Shown piece by piece: positions 14,764 to 20,840 of a DNA stretch of 20,840 nt. How positions within the stretch are numbered: the first letter of the stretch is position 1; the number at the start of each line of letters is the position of its first letter. The notes beneath the pieces are model-generated. The model saw only the letters and a list, made by a program, of their open reading frames with translations, was not told the DNA's origin and did no database searches. This DNA comes from Alphaproteobacteria bacterium (GTDB taxonomy: Bacteria; Pseudomonadota; Alphaproteobacteria; GCA-2731375), in NCBI GenBank assembly GCA_030746295.1, contig JASLMY010000064.1, positions 1 through 20,840 of the forward strand, written 5' to 3'. A program made the translations under genes and the position numbers.

Positions 14764-15669
14764 ATGACAGCGATCGGCGAGAGTCGTGCGGTGTCGGGCT
14801 GGCGGCGCTTAGAGCTGCCAACCTGGGGTGTGGCGGCGACGATTTATGCCGGCTACGGCGCACTCTGTTGGAACTTCGAGGCCCTGCCCTGGTGGCTGGC
14901 GGCGTCGATCGGAGCCTGGCTGGTGGCCTGGCACGGCTCGCTGCAGCACGAGGCGGTGCACGGCCACCCGACCCGCCGGCCTTGGGCGAACGCGCTCATT
15001 GCCGGGCTACCGCTGTCGCTCTGGCTGCCCTACCCGATCTATCGCGAATGGCATCTGGCACACCACCAGGCCGCCGTCCTGGCTTCACCAACCGACGACC
15101 CGGAGACTTTCTACGTGACGCCGGCCGATTGGGCGCGGGCGAGCCGGGCCGAGCGGGCGCTTCACGTCGCGATGCAGAGCGTTGCCGGCCGCCTGCTGTT
15201 GGGACCGCCGTGGCTGGTTGCCAGCTTTCTCGCCGCCGAGGCCAAGCGCCTCGCCGCCGGCGATCCTGCACGCCGGCGGATCTGGCTCGGCCACGGCCTG
15301 GCCGTCGCAGCCGTGCTCGCCTGGCTCACCTACGCGGGCGTACCGCTCTGGTTCTATCTCTTGTTCATGGTCTGGCCCGGCATCTCGCTGACCCTCCTGC
15401 GCTCCTACCACGAGCACCGACCGGCAGAGCAAGCAGACGAACGCACCGCGACGCTCTTCGCCGCACCGCCGCTGGCGCTCCTCTACCTCAACAACAACCT
15501 GCATTGGGCGCATCACGCCCGGCCCGATCTCGCCTGGTACGAGCTGCCCCGCTTCTACCGCGAAACCGTGGCCGAGCGGGGCGACCAGGGATATGTCGTC
15601 CAGGGTTATGGTGAGGTCTTCCGCCGTTTCCTCCTCCGCCCCAAGGACCGGCCGGTCTATCCCTATTGA
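14764..15669 (+). CDS. Fatty acid desaturase family membrane protein
   Basis: This is a 301-residue integral membrane di-iron enzyme of the fatty-acid desaturase/hydroxylase superfamily. Histidine boxes are H62EAVH66GH68, H97LAHH101, the pair in SYHEHRP (H216, H218) and NNNLHWAHH (H247, H250, H251), all needed for the two irons. Hydrophobic segments lie around residues 22-38, 43-58, 77-92 and 176-210, giving the expected topology with the boxes on the cytoplasmic side. It would desaturate or hydroxylate a lipid or carotenoid-like chain; the substrate is not evident. GGAGGG at 14753-14758 supports the ATG at 14764. It is divergent from the XRE regulator, which may control it. A short hairpin (CCGGC-TTC-GCCGG, 15682-15694) follows the stop, then the methyltransferase. 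Confidence 0.92.
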   Translation: MTAIGESRAVSGWRRLELPTWGVAATIYAGYGALCWNFEALPWWLAASIGAWLVAWHGSLQHEAVHGHPTRRPWANALIAGLPLSLWLPYPIYREWHLAHHQAAVLASPTDDPETFYVTPADWARASRAERALHVAMQSVAGRLLLGPPWLVASFLAAEAKRLAAGDPARRRIWLGHGLAVAAVLAWLTYAGVPLWFYLLFMVWPGISLTLLRSYHEHRPAEQADERTATLFAAPPLALLYLNNNLHWAHHARPDLAWYELPRFYRETVAERGDQGYVVQGYGEVFRRFLLRPKDRPVYPY

Positions 15670-15713
15670 GCCGTATCGCGACCGGCTTCGCCGGCCCGAC
15701 GCAAGCGTGTCGG

Positions 15714-15742
15714 TTGACCTCCGGCGCGCGCGTACCGACATT
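15714..15742 (+). promoter_or_regulatory. Candidate promoter for the methyltransferase gene
   Basis: TTGACC (5/6 match to a -35) at 15714-15719 is followed after 17 bases by GACATT (3/6 match to a -10) at 15737-15742. It is suitably placed about 50 bases upstream of the ATG at 15792, but the -10 is weak. Confidence 0.3.
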
Positions 15743-15791
15743 AGAGGCTCGGCAATGCCAATCACCGACGCACCAAGGGGGGTATACGTGC

Positions 15792-16583
15792 ATGTCTGAG
15801 ACACTGTCCGCCGAGGCGCCGAGCGTCGACGCCGAGGCCCTTCGCGAGGAGGTCAAGGCCAAGTATCGCGAGGTCGCGGCCGAGCCCGACGGCACCTACC
15901 ACTTCCACACCGGTCGACCGCTGGCGGCCCGGCTCGGCTACGACGACGGCCTCGCCGCCGCTCTGCCCGACGCCGCCGTCGAGTCCTTCGCCGGTGTCGG
16001 CAACCCGTTCGCGCCGCGCCCGATCGAGGCCGGCGAGCGCGTCGTCGACATCGGCTCGGGCGCCGGCTTCGACTGCTTCATCGCCGCCGGCCACGTCGGC
16101 CCGAGCGGCCGAGTGGTCGGCATCGACATGACCGAGGAGATGCTCGCCAAGTCGCGGGCCACGGCGCGGGAGATGGGCCTCGACAACGTCGCCTTCCGCG
16201 AGGGCCTGATCGAGGCGATGCCGGTCGAGGACGGCTGGGCCGACGTCGTCATCTCGAACGGCGTCATCAACCTCTGCGCCGACAAGAAGCAGGTGATGGC
16301 CGAGATCGCCCGGGTCTTGAGGCCCGGCGGCCATTTGCAGTTCGCCGACATCGCCAACGGCCAGCCGGTACCGGAGGCGGCAGTTCAAAACATCGACCTC
16401 TGGACTGCTTGAATCGCCGGTGGCCTGCCGTGTGCAGGCTGGCGGAAGATGCTGGAAGATAGCGGTTTCGTCGACGTCGCGATCGGCGCGCCCCACGACA
16501 CCTTCGGCGGTGCCGGCGGCGAAGAGAACGCGCGCCGTTTCGAGGTCTTCGGCTACGACTTCCTGGCCCGCAAGCCGGGCTGA
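15792..16583 (+). CDS. ArsM-like SAM methyltransferase, probable selenoprotein (TGA at codon 207)
   Basis: The sequence encodes a class I SAM-dependent methyltransferase related to arsenite methyltransferases. Residues 84-94 (VVDIGSGAGFD) are the SAM-binding loop, GIDMTEEML (110-118) the acidic motif II, then VVISNGVINL and ARVLRPGGHLQFADI. A TGA at 16410-16412 interrupts the frame at codon 207, after NIDLWTA. The frame continues with IAGGLPCAGWRKMLEDSGFV to a second TGA at 16581-16583, and 47 of these 56 codons end in G or C. The TGA sits where ArsM-like relatives have a conserved Cys (LWxxC-I/L-SG type), and C95 in GFDCF matches another ArsM Cys. A SECIS-like hairpin follows at once. I infer a 263-residue selenoprotein with Sec207. 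The alternative is a nonsense mutation giving a 206-residue truncated product. The start is supported by an A/G-rich AAGGGGGG at 15775-15782. The actual methyl acceptor (arsenite or another metalloid or thiol) is unproven. Confidence 0.8.
16417..16445 (+). promoter_or_regulatory. Putative bacterial SECIS element
   Basis: Four bases after the in-frame TGA (16410-16412) the mRNA can form a 12-position stem: CCGGTGGCCTGC (16417-16428) pairs with GCAGGCTGGCGG (16434-16445). There are 9 Watson-Crick pairs, two G-U pairs and one G-G mismatch. The 5-nt loop is CGTGT (16429-16433), with G at its second position (16430), 17 bases after the TGA. Bacterial SECIS hairpins recognised by SelB lie within the coding region directly after the UGA, have a small apical loop and need a G in the first two loop positions, so the fit is good. 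The third codon positions inside the hairpin are more A/T-rich than usual for this genome, as expected if structure constrains them. Confidence 0.68.
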
Positions 16584-16607
16584 TCGGCAGAGCGGCTTGG
16601 ACTGATC

Positions 16608-16686
16608 ATTCCGGACGGCGCGACAGCGCCGATCCGGAATCCAGTAAGCCGTTGCCATTGCTCTGGATTCCTGCGTTCGCGGGAAT
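16608..16686. repeat. Intergenic palindromic repeat element
   Basis: Three nested hairpins lie between convergent genes. The first is ATTCCGGACGGCGC-GACA-GCGCCG-A-TCCGGAAT (16608-16640), with one bulged A. The second is GGAATCCAG (16636-16644) with CTGGATTCC (16663-16671). The third is ATTCCTGCG-TT-CGCGGGAAT (16667-16686). The CTGGATTCC...CGCGGGAATGA form resembles dispersed palindromic units common in intergenic DNA of Alpha- and Betaproteobacteria. It may also end transcription from either side. Confidence 0.6.
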
Positions 16687-16730
16687 GAGGTGAGTGGGGA
16701 TCTTGGCTCGCCTGAAATCGTCTCTTGGCG

Positions 16731-16749
16731 CGGCCGGAAATCCGGGCCG
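16731..16749 (-). terminator. Hairpin after the ABC operon
   Basis: Directly after the stop codon of the double-ATPase gene, CGGCCGG and CCGGGCCG can pair around a short AAAT loop with one bulged G. It is in the right place for a terminator of the transporter operon but lacks a T-run; the neighbouring repeat element may contribute. Confidence 0.35.
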
Positions 16750-18861
16750 TTATTCGGCGGCGCTGGCCGTCTGAATGACCGGCTCGACTTTGGCCAGCTC
16801 TTCGAGCGAGATGTGGCAGGCGATCATATGCTCGCCCACCACGGCTTGCTCGGGCGGCCGTTCCTCGTCGCAGACGGCACCCACCTTGCGCGGGCAGCGG
16901 GTGGCGAAGGGACAGCCCTTGGGCGGGTCGAGGACGCTCGGCAGGTTGCCTTCCAGCACGATATGGCGCTTCTCGATCGAGGTATCGGCGATCGGCACCG
17001 CCGACAACAGCGCCTCGGTATAGGGGTGATAGGGGGGCGAGAAGACCTCCTCGGTCGGTCCCCGCTCCATGATCTGGCCCAGGTACATCACCACCACCCG
17101 GTCGGCGAGGTAGCGGACCACCGAGAGGTCGTGGCTGATGAAGAGCAGCGTGGTTCCAAAATCGCGCTGGATGTCCATCAGCAGATCGGTGACGGCGGCC
17201 TGCACCGAGACATCGAGGGCCGAGACAGGCTCGTCGGCAATCACCATCGCCGGATTGCCGGCGAAGGCGCGGGCGATGCCGACCCGTTGCTTCTGCCCGC
17301 CGGAGAGCTGGCGCGGCCGGCGCAGCGCGAAGTCGCGCGGCAGCTTAACGAGGTCCAGGAGTTGCAGGACCCGCTCGTGCACCTTTTCGGGGCTCGCCTC
17401 GACGCCGAACTTGCGAATGACGCGGGCGATCTGGCGGCCGACGGTCAGGCTGGGGTTCAGGGTGTCGTTCGGGTTCTGGAAGACCATCTGCAGCGAGCCG
17501 ATCTCCTCCGCCGATCGATCGCCGATCGCCTTGCCCGAGATATCCTCGCCGTTGAAGGTGATGGCCCCGTCGGTCGCCGTCTCCAGGCCCATCAGGACCT
17601 TGGCGAAGGTCGACTTGCCACAGCCGGATTCGCCGACGATCGCCACCGTCTCGCCCTTGCGGGCATCGAAGTTGAGCCGCTCGTTGGCCTTGACCCAGCG
17701 CACCGTGTTGCCCGACAGGATCGCTTTGATCGAGCGGTCGTAGACGGGGTAGTACTTCTGCATCTCGTCGATGACGAGGACCTCGTCGCCCGGCGGCACC
17801 GCCTCGTGGACCTCGACCTCGGTCTCGACATGGTCTTCGTCCAGGCCCTGCCAGCGCAGGCAGCGGACCCGGTGGTCGGCCGTGGGATGGTTGATCTCGT
17901 CCATCCGAATGTCGTGGTCGTCGCAGGTCCCGGCCCGGAAGTGGGCGCAGCGGGGACCGAAGTTGCAGCCGGCCGGGCGCTCGTGCGGCAGCGGCAGCTG
18001 GCCCGGGATCGCCACCAGGGGATGCGCGTTCTTGTCGGCCGACGGCACCGGAATGCAGCCGAAGAGGCCGTGCGTATAGGGGTGGCGGGGGTCGTCGAAG
18101 ATGGTCGCGACCTCGGCCTCCTCGACCACCTCGCCCGAGTACATGACGCAGACCCGGTCGCAGGTCTCGAGGATGAGGCCCAAGTTGTGCGAGATGTAAA
18201 GCATCGAGGTGCCAAACTTCTTCGACAGCTCGGCCACGAGCTGGACGATGCCGGCCTCAACGGTGACGTCGAGGGCCGTCGTCGGCTCGTCGAGCAGCAA
18301 CAGCGCCGGGCTCGACAACAGCGCCATGGCGATGACGACGCGCTGCTGCTGGCCGCCCGAGATCTGATGCGGATAGGCGTCCATGACCCGCTCGGGGTCC
18401 GGCAGATTGACGTCGGCCAGCATCTGCTTCGCCCGCTCGTAGGCCTCGGCCTCGCTGACGTCCTCGTGGTTGAGCGGCACCTCCATCAACTGCTGGCCAA
18501 GCTTCAGGCTGGGGTTGAGCGCCGCCATCGGCTCTTGGTAGATCATCGCGATCTCCGAGCCGCGCAGCCGGCGCAGCTCTTCCTCGCCGAGCGCCCCCAG
18601 ATCACGGCCCTTGAACCTGATGTTGCCGCCGACGATGCCGCCGTTGGCACCCATGTACTGCATGATCGCCATGGCGACGGTGGACTTGCCGCAACCCGAC
18701 TCGCCGACGAGGCCGATGGCCTCGCCGCGGTGGAGCTTCAGCGAGAAGTCGATGACGGCCGGAATCTCGCCGGCGCGGGTGAAGTAGGAGATGTAGAGGT
18801 TCTCGATCTCGAGGACCGGCGTCTCGTCGCCGCCGTCCGTCGCTGCCACCGCTTCCGCCAT
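16750..18861 (-). CDS. Fused double ATP-binding subunit of a peptide-type ABC importer
   Basis: This is a 703-residue cytoplasmic ATPase combining the equivalents of DppD and DppF (GsiA-like) in one chain. Domain 1 has Walker A GESGCGKST at 53-61, signature ISGGQQQ at 167-173 and Walker B LLLLDE at 187-192. Domain 2 has Walker A GESGCGKST at 410-418, LSGGQ at 519-523 and VIADE at 540-544. Each domain is followed by an oligopeptide/dipeptide C-terminal extension (HPYTHGLFGCIP and HPYTEALLSAVP), with Cys-rich segments (GCNFGPRCAHF; GCPFATRCPRK) typical of this subfamily. All ATPase motifs look functional. It starts 10 bases after the DppC-like stop, forming one operon. Substrates could be peptides, glutathione, sugars or other solutes; without the binding protein this cannot be told. 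Confidence 0.96.
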   Translation of the reverse strand: MAEAVAATDGGDETPVLEIENLYISYFTRAGEIPAVIDFSLKLHRGEAIGLVGESGCGKSTVAMAIMQYMGANGGIVGGNIRFKGRDLGALGEEELRRLRGSEIAMIYQEPMAALNPSLKLGQQLMEVPLNHEDVSEAEAYERAKQMLADVNLPDPERVMDAYPHQISGGQQQRVVIAMALLSSPALLLLDEPTTALDVTVEAGIVQLVAELSKKFGTSMLYISHNLGLILETCDRVCVMYSGEVVEEAEVATIFDDPRHPYTHGLFGCIPVPSADKNAHPLVAIPGQLPLPHERPAGCNFGPRCAHFRAGTCDDHDIRMDEINHPTADHRVRCLRWQGLDEDHVETEVEVHEAVPPGDEVLVIDEMQKYYPVYDRSIKAILSGNTVRWVKANERLNFDARKGETVAIVGESGCGKSTFAKVLMGLETATDGAITFNGEDISGKAIGDRSAEEIGSLQMVFQNPNDTLNPSLTVGRQIARVIRKFGVEASPEKVHERVLQLLDLVKLPRDFALRRPRQLSGGQKQRVGIARAFAGNPAMVIADEPVSALDVSVQAAVTDLLMDIQRDFGTTLLFISHDLSVVRYLADRVVVMYLGQIMERGPTEEVFSPPYHPYTEALLSAVPIADTSIEKRHIVLEGNLPSVLDPPKGCPFATRCPRKVGAVCDEERPPEQAVVGEHMIACHISLEELAKVEPVIQTASAAE

Positions 18862-18871
18862 CGCCGTCTCC

Positions 18872-19756
18872 TCAGTCCCTGAGCGAGATTTCGCGCAGCC
18901 CGTCGGCCAGCAGGTTGAGCCCCAGCACCAGCGAGGAGATCGCGACGCAGGGAAAGACGCTCATCCAGGGGAACACCGTGGCCATGCTCCGGGTCTCGTT
19001 GACCATGCCGCCCCAGTCGGGCGTTGGCGGCGGCAGCCCCAGGCCCAAGAAACCGAGCACGCCGATGGTGATGGTGACATAGCCGAGCCGCAGGCAGGCG
19101 TCGACGATGAGCGGCCCGCGGGCGTTCGGCAGAATCTCGACCAGCAGCACCCACCAGATCGATTCGCCCCGCGTCTCCGCCGCCGCCACGTAATCGCGGG
19201 TCTTGATGTCGAGGGCGAGGCCGCGAACGATGCGCATGATGCCCGGCGCGCTGGCAAAGGTGATCGCGATCAGGATATTGGTGCCCGAGGCGCCGAAGGT
19301 GGCGATGACGATGACGTAGAGCACGAGAACCGGAAAGGAGAGGATGATGTTGGCGATGAAGGAGAGGATATCGTCCACCCAGCCACCCTTGTAGCCGGCG
19401 AAAAGGCCCATGAGGATGCCGACGACATAGGCGCACAGCGTCGCCAGCGGCGCATAGATCAGGACCGTGCGCGAGCCGAAGATGATGCGGCTCAGGATAT
19501 CGCGACCGATGTGATCGGTGCCGAGCCAGAAGGTGCCGCCGTCGGCGAAGGGCGACAAGGGCGGCTGCATCGGGACCAGCGTGGCGGTTGGCGAAAAGGG
19601 TGCCACCAGCGGCGCGAAGATCGCCACCAACGCCCAAAAGACGCAGATCCCGGCGCCGACCATGCCGACGCCGCTCTCGCGCAACAGCCCCAGCGAGCGC
19701 AGGAACCTGAGGATCAGCGGCGGGCGTTGGGGCGTCTCTCGGGTCGTCTCGGCCAT
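18872..19756 (-). CDS. ABC transporter permease, DppC-like
   Basis: This is a 294-residue inner-membrane permease. An N-terminal cytoplasmic segment is followed by a transmembrane helix (about 30-52), a periplasmic loop with TFWLGTDHIGRDILSRIIFG (a DppC/OppC hallmark), and about five further hydrophobic helices. The EAA-type ATPase contact loop is AAAETRGESIWWVLLVEILP near residues 200-220. It pairs with the DppB-like protein upstream and the double ATPase downstream (10-base gap). The start has AGGGGGG upstream and lies 13 bases after the DppB-like stop. Confidence 0.95.
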   Translation of the reverse strand: MAETTRETPQRPPLILRFLRSLGLLRESGVGMVGAGICVFWALVAIFAPLVAPFSPTATLVPMQPPLSPFADGGTFWLGTDHIGRDILSRIIFGSRTVLIYAPLATLCAYVVGILMGLFAGYKGGWVDDILSFIANIILSFPVLVLYVIVIATFGASGTNILIAITFASAPGIMRIVRGLALDIKTRDYVAAAETRGESIWWVLLVEILPNARGPLIVDACLRLGYVTITIGVLGFLGLGLPPPTPDWGGMVNETRSMATVFPWMSVFPCVAISSLVLGLNLLADGLREISLRD

Positions 19757-19769
19757 GACGTCGCCCCCC

Positions 19770-20702
19770 TCAACTGAACCGGATGCGCGGATTGAGATAG
19801 GTGTAGCCGATGTCGGACAGCGTCTGGCTCGCCACCGCGACGAAGACCGCGACCATGGCGCAGGCCTCGATGACGAAGATGTCCTGGTTCAGCGACGCCT
19901 CCAACAGCAGGGCGCCGAAGCCTTTGTAGGAGAAGAAGAACTCGACCACGATCACGCCCGACAACAGCCAGTTCAGCTGCAGCATGATCACCGTGAAGGG
20001 GGCGATGAGCGCGTTCCGAAGCGCATGGCGCAGGATCACCGTCCAGTAGGGCAGGCCCTTCAGGACCGCGGTGCGGATATAGGCGGTGGTCATGACCTCG
20101 GCCATGGAGGCGCGGGTCATCCGGGCGACATAGCCGAAGTCGTAGAGCACCAGCACCATCACCGGCAGGATCAGCTCGATCACCGAGAAGCCGTCGGTCA
20201 TGCCGCTGGTGCCGGGCAGGATGCCGAGCCAGAAGACGAAGAGGGTCGCCACCAGCACGGCGCTGGCGAACTCCGGCACCGAGGTGAAGACGATTCCGGT
20301 GACCGTTATCGCCCGGTCCTGCAGCGAGCCCTCCTTCATGCCCGCGAGAACGCCCAAAGCCAAAGACAGCGGCACCATGACGAGAAACACCGCCAGAGCC
20401 AAGATCCCGGTATTGGCGACCCGGGGCCAGAGCATGACGTTCACCGGCTGCTTGTAGCGGGCGCTCTGACCCAAGTCGCCGGTGACGAAGCGGGCCAGCC
20501 AGTCGCCGTAACGGATGTAGAGGGGCCGGTTGTAGCCGTTGTCCTCGAGCCAGATCTGGCGCTGTTCCTCGGAGGAATAGGGCCCCAGCACCTTGGTCGC
20601 GACGTTGCCCGGCGAGATCTCAAGCAGCAGAAAGACCAGCACCGACACCGCAATCATGGTGGCGACCATGTAGGCCAGTCGCTTGGCGATGAAGACGAGC
20701 AT
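19770..20702 (-). CDS. ABC transporter permease, DppB-like
   Basis: This is a 310-residue inner-membrane permease of the DppB/OppB type. It begins MLVFIAKRLAYMVATMIAVS, a first helix typical of the family, followed by LLEISPGNVATKVLG and RPLYIRYGDWLARFVTGDLG. The EAA loop is AYIRTAVLKGLPYWTVILRH, and the C-terminus has IGYTYLNPRIRFS, as in complete homologues. It is the first gene of the visible operon. AGGGGG just upstream supports the start. A substrate-binding protein gene would be expected upstream, beyond 20702, and is not in the window. Confidence 0.95.
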   Translation of the reverse strand: MLVFIAKRLAYMVATMIAVSVLVFLLLEISPGNVATKVLGPYSSEEQRQIWLEDNGYNRPLYIRYGDWLARFVTGDLGQSARYKQPVNVMLWPRVANTGILALAVFLVMVPLSLALGVLAGMKEGSLQDRAITVTGIVFTSVPEFASAVLVATLFVFWLGILPGTSGMTDGFSVIELILPVMVLVLYDFGYVARMTRASMAEVMTTAYIRTAVLKGLPYWTVILRHALRNALIAPFTVIMLQLNWLLSGVIVVEFFFSYKGFGALLLEASLNQDIFVIEACAMVAVFVAVASQTLSDIGYTYLNPRIRFS

Positions 20703-20840
20703 GCGGACGCCCCCTAGACCTTATCGACCCGCCGTCTTGCGCGGCGGTTTACGCTCGAACACAAGTCGGGGCGGGGGGGGGCGCCCGCCCCCCCCCCCCC
20801 CCCCCGGGTGCAGACACAACCACCCTGAGGGACTGGGGGT
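20703..20840. other. Upstream region with low-quality contig end
   Basis: About 70 bases of ordinary upstream sequence are followed by a run of 9 G (20773-20781) and a run of 18 C (20788-20805), with an odd tail ending GGGACTGGGGGT. Such runs are typical of sequencing or assembly errors at contig ends. No gene is supported here. Confidence 0.6.

Noticed and set aside
15792..16412. Treating the methyltransferase as a complete 206-residue protein or a simple pseudogene
   Set aside because: The frame after the TGA stays open for 56 well-biased, family-like codons, the TGA replaces a conserved Cys, and a SECIS-like hairpin follows. A recent nonsense mutation cannot be excluded but explains fewer of these facts.
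16690..18882. 730-codon open frame on the plus strand opposite the double ATPase
   Set aside because: It is antisense to a gene with intact ABC motifs in both domains. The long frame is a by-product of strong GC bias at third codon positions.
1..20840. CRISPR arrays, tRNA/rRNA genes, insertion sequences and prophage genes
   Set aside because: I looked for regularly spaced repeats, tRNA-like cloverleaf segments, transposase or integrase motifs and phage structural proteins and saw none. The amidase alone is not enough to call a phage.

Overview
The window is about 20.8 kb of GC-rich bacterial DNA. It has strong G/C preference at third codon positions, Shine-Dalgarno sites of the GGAGG type, and a gene complement typical of metabolically versatile Alphaproteobacteria (acyl-CoA, SDR and ABC-transport genes). 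The alphaproteobacterial assignment is an inference from gene content and composition. The last ~70 bases hold long G and C runs that look like a low-quality contig end.

Layout. 1-1362: one secreted protein of unknown function with less GC-biased codons, followed by a gene-poor stretch. 1363-4402 (+): a tight three-gene catabolic operon (aldo/keto reductase, acyl-CoA dehydrogenase, atypical SDR). 4406-9164 (-): a class III aminotransferase, formate-tetrahydrofolate ligase (fhs) and an AMP-forming acyl-CoA ligase. 9271-10883 (+): a DUF1330 protein and an uncharacterised lipoprotein. 10935-14591 (-): an AmpD/AmiD-type amidase with an SH3-like tail, a PECR-like SDR, a leaderless PhnD-like binding protein and an XRE-type regulator. 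14592-14763: an AT-rich divergent control region with a palindrome. 14764-16583 (+): a membrane fatty-acid-desaturase-family protein and a SAM methyltransferase. 16584-16749: a palindromic repeat element. 16750-20702 (-): a dipeptide/oligopeptide-type ABC transporter (fused double ATPase, DppC-like and DppB-like permeases) whose binding protein is not in the window.

The outstanding observation is the methyltransferase at 15792-16583. A conventional reading stops at a TGA at 16410-16412 after 206 codons. The same frame then continues for 56 codons of well-biased, family-like sequence to a second TGA. The first TGA falls where ArsM-like methyltransferases carry a conserved cysteine. It is followed at once by a stem-loop (16417-16445) with a 5-nt loop whose second base is G, as expected of a bacterial SECIS element. 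I read this as a selenocysteine-containing ArsM-like methyltransferase. A recent nonsense mutation is the main alternative.

Other points of interest are three enzymes with unusual active-site layouts (an acyl-CoA dehydrogenase with its likely catalytic Glu on helix G, and two SDRs lacking the classical Tyr/Lys) and the divergent regulator/desaturase pair with a candidate operator. I saw no tRNA, rRNA, CRISPR array, integrase or transposase.
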